Assembly: GCA_026874595.1 (NCBI GenBank)
Contig: CM049309.1
Location: 23,503,033 to 23,567,032 of the forward strand
Direction of reading: 5' to 3'
From: Sipunculus nudus
Lineage: Eukaryota; Annelida; Sipuncula; Golfingiida; Sipunculidae
DNA: 64,000 nucleotides
In this document: piece by piece, positions 60,605-64,000 of the stretch
How positions within the stretch are numbered: position 1 is the stretch's first letter
How the letters are laid out: each line of letters begins with the position of its first letter
The notes under the pieces: generated by a model
What the model was told of the DNA's origin: nothing
What the model saw: the letters and a program-made list of their open reading frames with translations, nothing else
The model's database searches: none
Position numbers and translations under genes: made by a program

Positions 60605-60926
60605 AGCCTAGGTCTCACTTACCACGTTCTGTCTACGGTTCACCACGTTCTGCAATGTTGTTGGAGGACGGGGTCACAATAAGGGGACGTGAATGAACGT
60701 GGGTGTTCGTGCGAGGTCCACATTCTCTTTGAAATGTTCAAAACGAACGGGACAAAACGTGGCCCCCGTCACAGAAATGTGCAGCCCGTGGCACCTGGAT
60801 AGAATCAATTCCTGGGAGCTGGGCCACGGTCAATCCTCTTGTGACCCAAGAACATGATCCATTGCCGTAGGTGACCGTAGAAATCGTGAGACCCCGTGGA
60901 AGGACGTGGTGAGTGAGACCTAGGCT
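60605..60926. mobile_element. 322-bp Harbinger-type MITE
   Basis: The ends are AGCCTAGGTCTCACTTACCA and, in reverse complement, AGCCTAGGTCTCACTCACCA; about 24 of the first 26 positions match. Flanking trinucleotides are TAA and TTA. The AGCC....CTCACT..CC layout is the same as in the element at 3240-4490, which suggests the same superfamily. No coding capacity. The interior is rich in ACGT words. Confidence 0.7.
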
Positions 60927-63229
60927 TTAGGCGCGTTAACTTCCGATAATAGGACAGTCCTTTCTGTTATGGCTTACTTAGAGGTAAGCCACATGAAGTG
61001 AAACCAATACAAATAATACTCCTGAACTTTCCATTTTTTATAAATATTTTATTTTCATTGAAACAATTAATTCTATTCCACCAGAGATGATTATCGAGTT
61101 TGAGAGACCAGAAAACTGCAGTTACTTAAAATGTTGTTGGCTGCCCAAGAGGTAGTGAATCAGATATCCAACTCACAAATTTGATTGATACTGACTCATT
61201 TTTTTTTCTTTAAGAGTATTTATGTTACGGGAAAATATCCGTAATATGCGGTACCAAGGTTGACATCAAGTGTGAATAACATTTAAATGATTTCTTTCAT
61301 TGTCGTTTCCGAGGTCTACATTTTAAATGCACAGAGACCATGCAGGTTTATGGATCTTATTAAATATTTAAGTATCCTGACCTGCATTGACGGTGTATAG
61401 ACGCGAATGTATGGTTTTTATCTTTGCCTAATTTCCAAATTCACTAAACATTGTACCCCTTTCACAAGGCAAATGCAAACCTTTATAAGCAAGTTGTGCA
61501 TTTAAATTCATACCCGGTTTACCGAAGTCCTTATGAATACCACCTGAAACTAGTCTGAGCGTAGATTCAAACCGTGTAACAAGAGTCCATATTGTGGCCA
61601 TTGCCCGAGGTTACTGTTGTTCAACATGCGACATGTGCACATACTACTTGGACTGTCCGGTACAAGGGAATACACTGCCAGGTGTAACACGATTGAGCTA
61701 ATGCCTGTGAACAGTTCTGAAAGTGGCAATTAGCCACGTGCATGGTGCCCATAAAATGTCGTCTGCAAACACTGCACTTTTGCGCATGCGTAATTCAGTA
61801 TATACTCGGTTAACCCAGACGGGCGCATCACGTGACAAGAGATGTCGATTAATTCTTTCATTATCCTGGAAAATTATATTAAACTAAAACTAGATCCATC
61901 ATGTCCATTTTAACATTAGAGTGCTGGTTCCAGTGTAATTATGAAGTGTAGTATAGAAAAAAAAGGGTTATGAAATTAGAATGTGAAAATGGGTTATCAA
62001 GTTCTGGTGTTAATTAATTTTCATTATGTCTGCTTGGTTGATTTTAGTTTTCAAATGACTGATTGATCAAATGAAAATGTGCGAGCATTCGATTAAGGGG
62101 AGGGTATTTGTAATGATAAATGACAGATAATATCTGAAAGCCTTCCAAGGCTATGACGGTTTAACGTTGACTGAACGCTTAAGTCTTTCCTTCGATATCT
62201 ATTAACTGATCGCAATAAATGATAAAGAAATGCTTTTTTGCATTTTAATCAAATCAGTTTTAATAACTATTTCTGAAACAGAGTCTCGTGTTATTTTATA
62301 GAATATTATTATATTAATAAAAAAATACTTTTTCTTTAGTATAGTTCAGTTGGATTTTGAATTGACTCTGCAGGGGAGGTGCTCATGATGAATAACACAC
62401 ACACACAGAAAGAGAGAGATAGAGAGTCTTTTTTGTACCATGATAATAATTGTTAATTGAAACGTCATGAACTTGTTTGCTGGTTTTTTTTCTGACGATA
62501 TTATTTACTAACGGCGATGTCAAAAGCATGATGGTATTCGTGGCCGTGGAGCGATATATTTCCCCATCCACGGATCCGGCGGCCGTACACTCCATCCATG
62601 ACCGCTGTATATTATTTCCTGCAGCGTGGTATATTTATAGACACTAAAACACCGGGTAAAATAACCAAGTACCAACATCCATAATGTCACGTCAACAGTC
62701 ACTCATTGTTACCATGTACAATCTCAACACTGGAAGAGCGAAAACGAGACACACCATCAATCACACACACACACACACACACACCTAAAACCAGGATCAA
62801 TGACCCCCCCCCCCTCCCTACCCCAACAAAACTACCATAAATTAAATATATTATTGATATCGAGAGGTTAAGCAATTCAGTTTACACGGAAAACTAAATC
62901 ATTAAATTCATGTCCCCGCTGCGTAACCTGCACAGCTATAGCTCCTAAAATCTGATACAGTGAGGAAACGTGATATATCAGGAGCATGACATTGACTAAA
63001 CAGTTAGTAAGCCCACACGGGTCATGTGACGGTTTGTTTACTCAGACGGAAAAGACAGAGCAGAGACAGAGAGTGTGCCATAAGTGATTAGTAATGCATT
63101 GAACAATGGTCAATAATAAAAATTTAAAATATGTTGTAACCATGTATTAATGTTTTATGTTAAACGTCTGCCCTTATTCCTTATTATATAGAGCAATGTT
63201 ATAAAGACACGCCCCTTCCTTGTGATTTG
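60927..63229. other. Spacer without recognised genes
   Basis: Contains an NRF1-like word near 61790, (CA)n at 62764-62784 and poly-C near 62805. A minus frame at 62520-62702 (EIIYSGHGWSVRPPDPWMGK within it) follows a CTGCAG acceptor but has no other support. Confidence 0.35.
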
Positions 63230-63375
63230 CGCATTTTGACATTATATTCATTCCTATATTGGACATTACGCACTTTTACCTTTTACATTACGCATGTTCA
63301 CAGTTACATTACTTACTCCTACCTAGTTCCTTGGTCATTCTGCACTCCTGTATCATGTACACACTTCTCAGTACT
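63230..63375. repeat. 22-bp minisatellite, diverged left part
   Basis: Degenerate copies of the ACATTACNCACTCCTACCTTTT theme (20-22 bp), for example around 63238, 63265 and 63303, in phase with the cleaner array after the GGTTC repeat. Confidence 0.6.
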
Positions 63376-63560
63376 TTAAGAACAGATGGGCTCCAGGGAG
63401 AACCGAAAAAAGGTTCTTAGCAGTGGACAGAGTGTACAACCTTTTAGGATGGTGTAAGGTTCTTCATAGAACTTCATAGTTGTATCGTGTATATATCATA
63501 ATATATGGAACCATGTGGGTTCTTAAAAGAACGATCAAGAACCCTTTTATCTTAGTGTTT
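63376..63560. repeat. GGTTC/GAACC hairpin repeat, copy 2, inserted in the minisatellite
   Basis: Alternating GAACC and GGTTC words with GCAGTGGACAG, the reverse complement of the GTCCACTG core of the copy at 2880-3115, so the two copies are in opposite orientation. Minisatellite units lie on both sides, so this repeat interrupts the array. Confidence 0.75.
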
Positions 63561-64000
63561 ACCTTCTATATTAAACACACCTAGCATTTATATTACCCAC
63601 TCCTATCTGTTACATTACCCACTCCTACCTTTTACATAACCTACTCCTACCTTTTACATAACCTACTCCTACCTTTTACATGACCCACTCCTTCTTTTAC
63701 ATTACCCACTCCTACCTTTTACATTACCCACTCCTATCTGTTACATAACCCACTCCTACCTTTTACATAACCTACTTCTACCTTTAACATAACCTACTCC
63801 TACCTTTTACATTACCCACTCCTATCTGTTACATTACCCACTCCTACCTTTTACATAACCTACTCCTACCTTTTACATAACCTACTCCTACCTTTTACAT
63901 GACCCACTCCTACTTTTACATTACCCACTTCAACCTTTTACATTACCCACTCCTACCTTTTACATAACCTACGCCTACCTTTTACATTACCCACTCCTAT
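63561..64000. repeat. 22-bp minisatellite, main part
   Basis: About 20 copies of a 22-bp unit reading TACATAACCTACTCCTACCT plus TT, with TACATTACCCACTCCTA as the alternate form; unit starts at 63611, 63633 and 63655 fix the period. It runs off the right edge of the window. Confidence 0.95.

Noticed and set aside
61555-61640. Possible minus-strand tRNA (GGTTTGAATCT)
   Set aside because: No A box or cloverleaf can be formed upstream.

Overview
This is a gene-poor, AT-rich stretch of animal nuclear DNA. Coding DNA sits in short exons flanked by GT/AG splice signals, there are LINE, LTR and cut-and-paste transposon remains, and microsatellites and minisatellites are abundant. I see no operons, bacterial genes, rRNA or convincing tRNA. 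The only protein family I recognise is a neuropeptide-type rhodopsin-class GPCR resembling the somatostatin / allatostatin-C / opioid group. That and the repeat landscape suggest a marine invertebrate, perhaps a lophotrochozoan such as a mollusc; this is inference and the species cannot be fixed.

Layout. 1-602: 44-bp satellite with a 440-bp higher-order period. 956-1097: last coding exon of an unknown + strand gene. 2880-3115: GGTTC/GAACC hairpin repeat. 3240-4490: PIF/Harbinger-type element with a decayed transposase start. 8455-10345: 30-bp minisatellite. 14632-15075: 49-bp minisatellite sharing its core with the array at position 1. 18994-20060: 24-bp minisatellite with a 360-bp higher-order period. 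20505-21043 and 23738-23871: minus-strand exons with compatible phases, possibly alternative 3' ends of one gene. 24705-25211: hAT-like palindromic element. 25850-26640: unexplained GC-richer block. 35605-36190: LINE reverse-transcriptase relic. 43033-43759: probable solo LTR. 44809-46193: GPCR exon on the minus strand. 47288-47410: possible minus-strand last exon. 50815-52050: LINE relic split by a 699-bp transposon flanked by a 9-bp target duplication. 55459-55900: possible promoter and first exon for the minus strand. 56836-60399: 3.56-kb pogo-like element with an internal duplication. 60605-60926: Harbinger-type MITE. 63230-64000: 22-bp minisatellite interrupted by another GGTTC repeat.

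The best gene model is the GPCR. A single large exon holds all seven helices and ends at a consensus donor just after helix 7. A strong acceptor precedes its 5' UTR, and a far-upstream first exon near 55.5 kb is possible. The short C-terminal exon was not found. The other exons are too short for family assignment; they rest on splice signals, phase agreement and, in one case, a polyadenylation signal.

The hunt gave mainly structural results: higher-order repeats built from very different monomers, two distant satellites with one shared hairpin core, several transposons with readable ends (one datable by nesting), and an excess of the palindromic CRE TGACGTCA. I did not find a convincing new multi-gene system.
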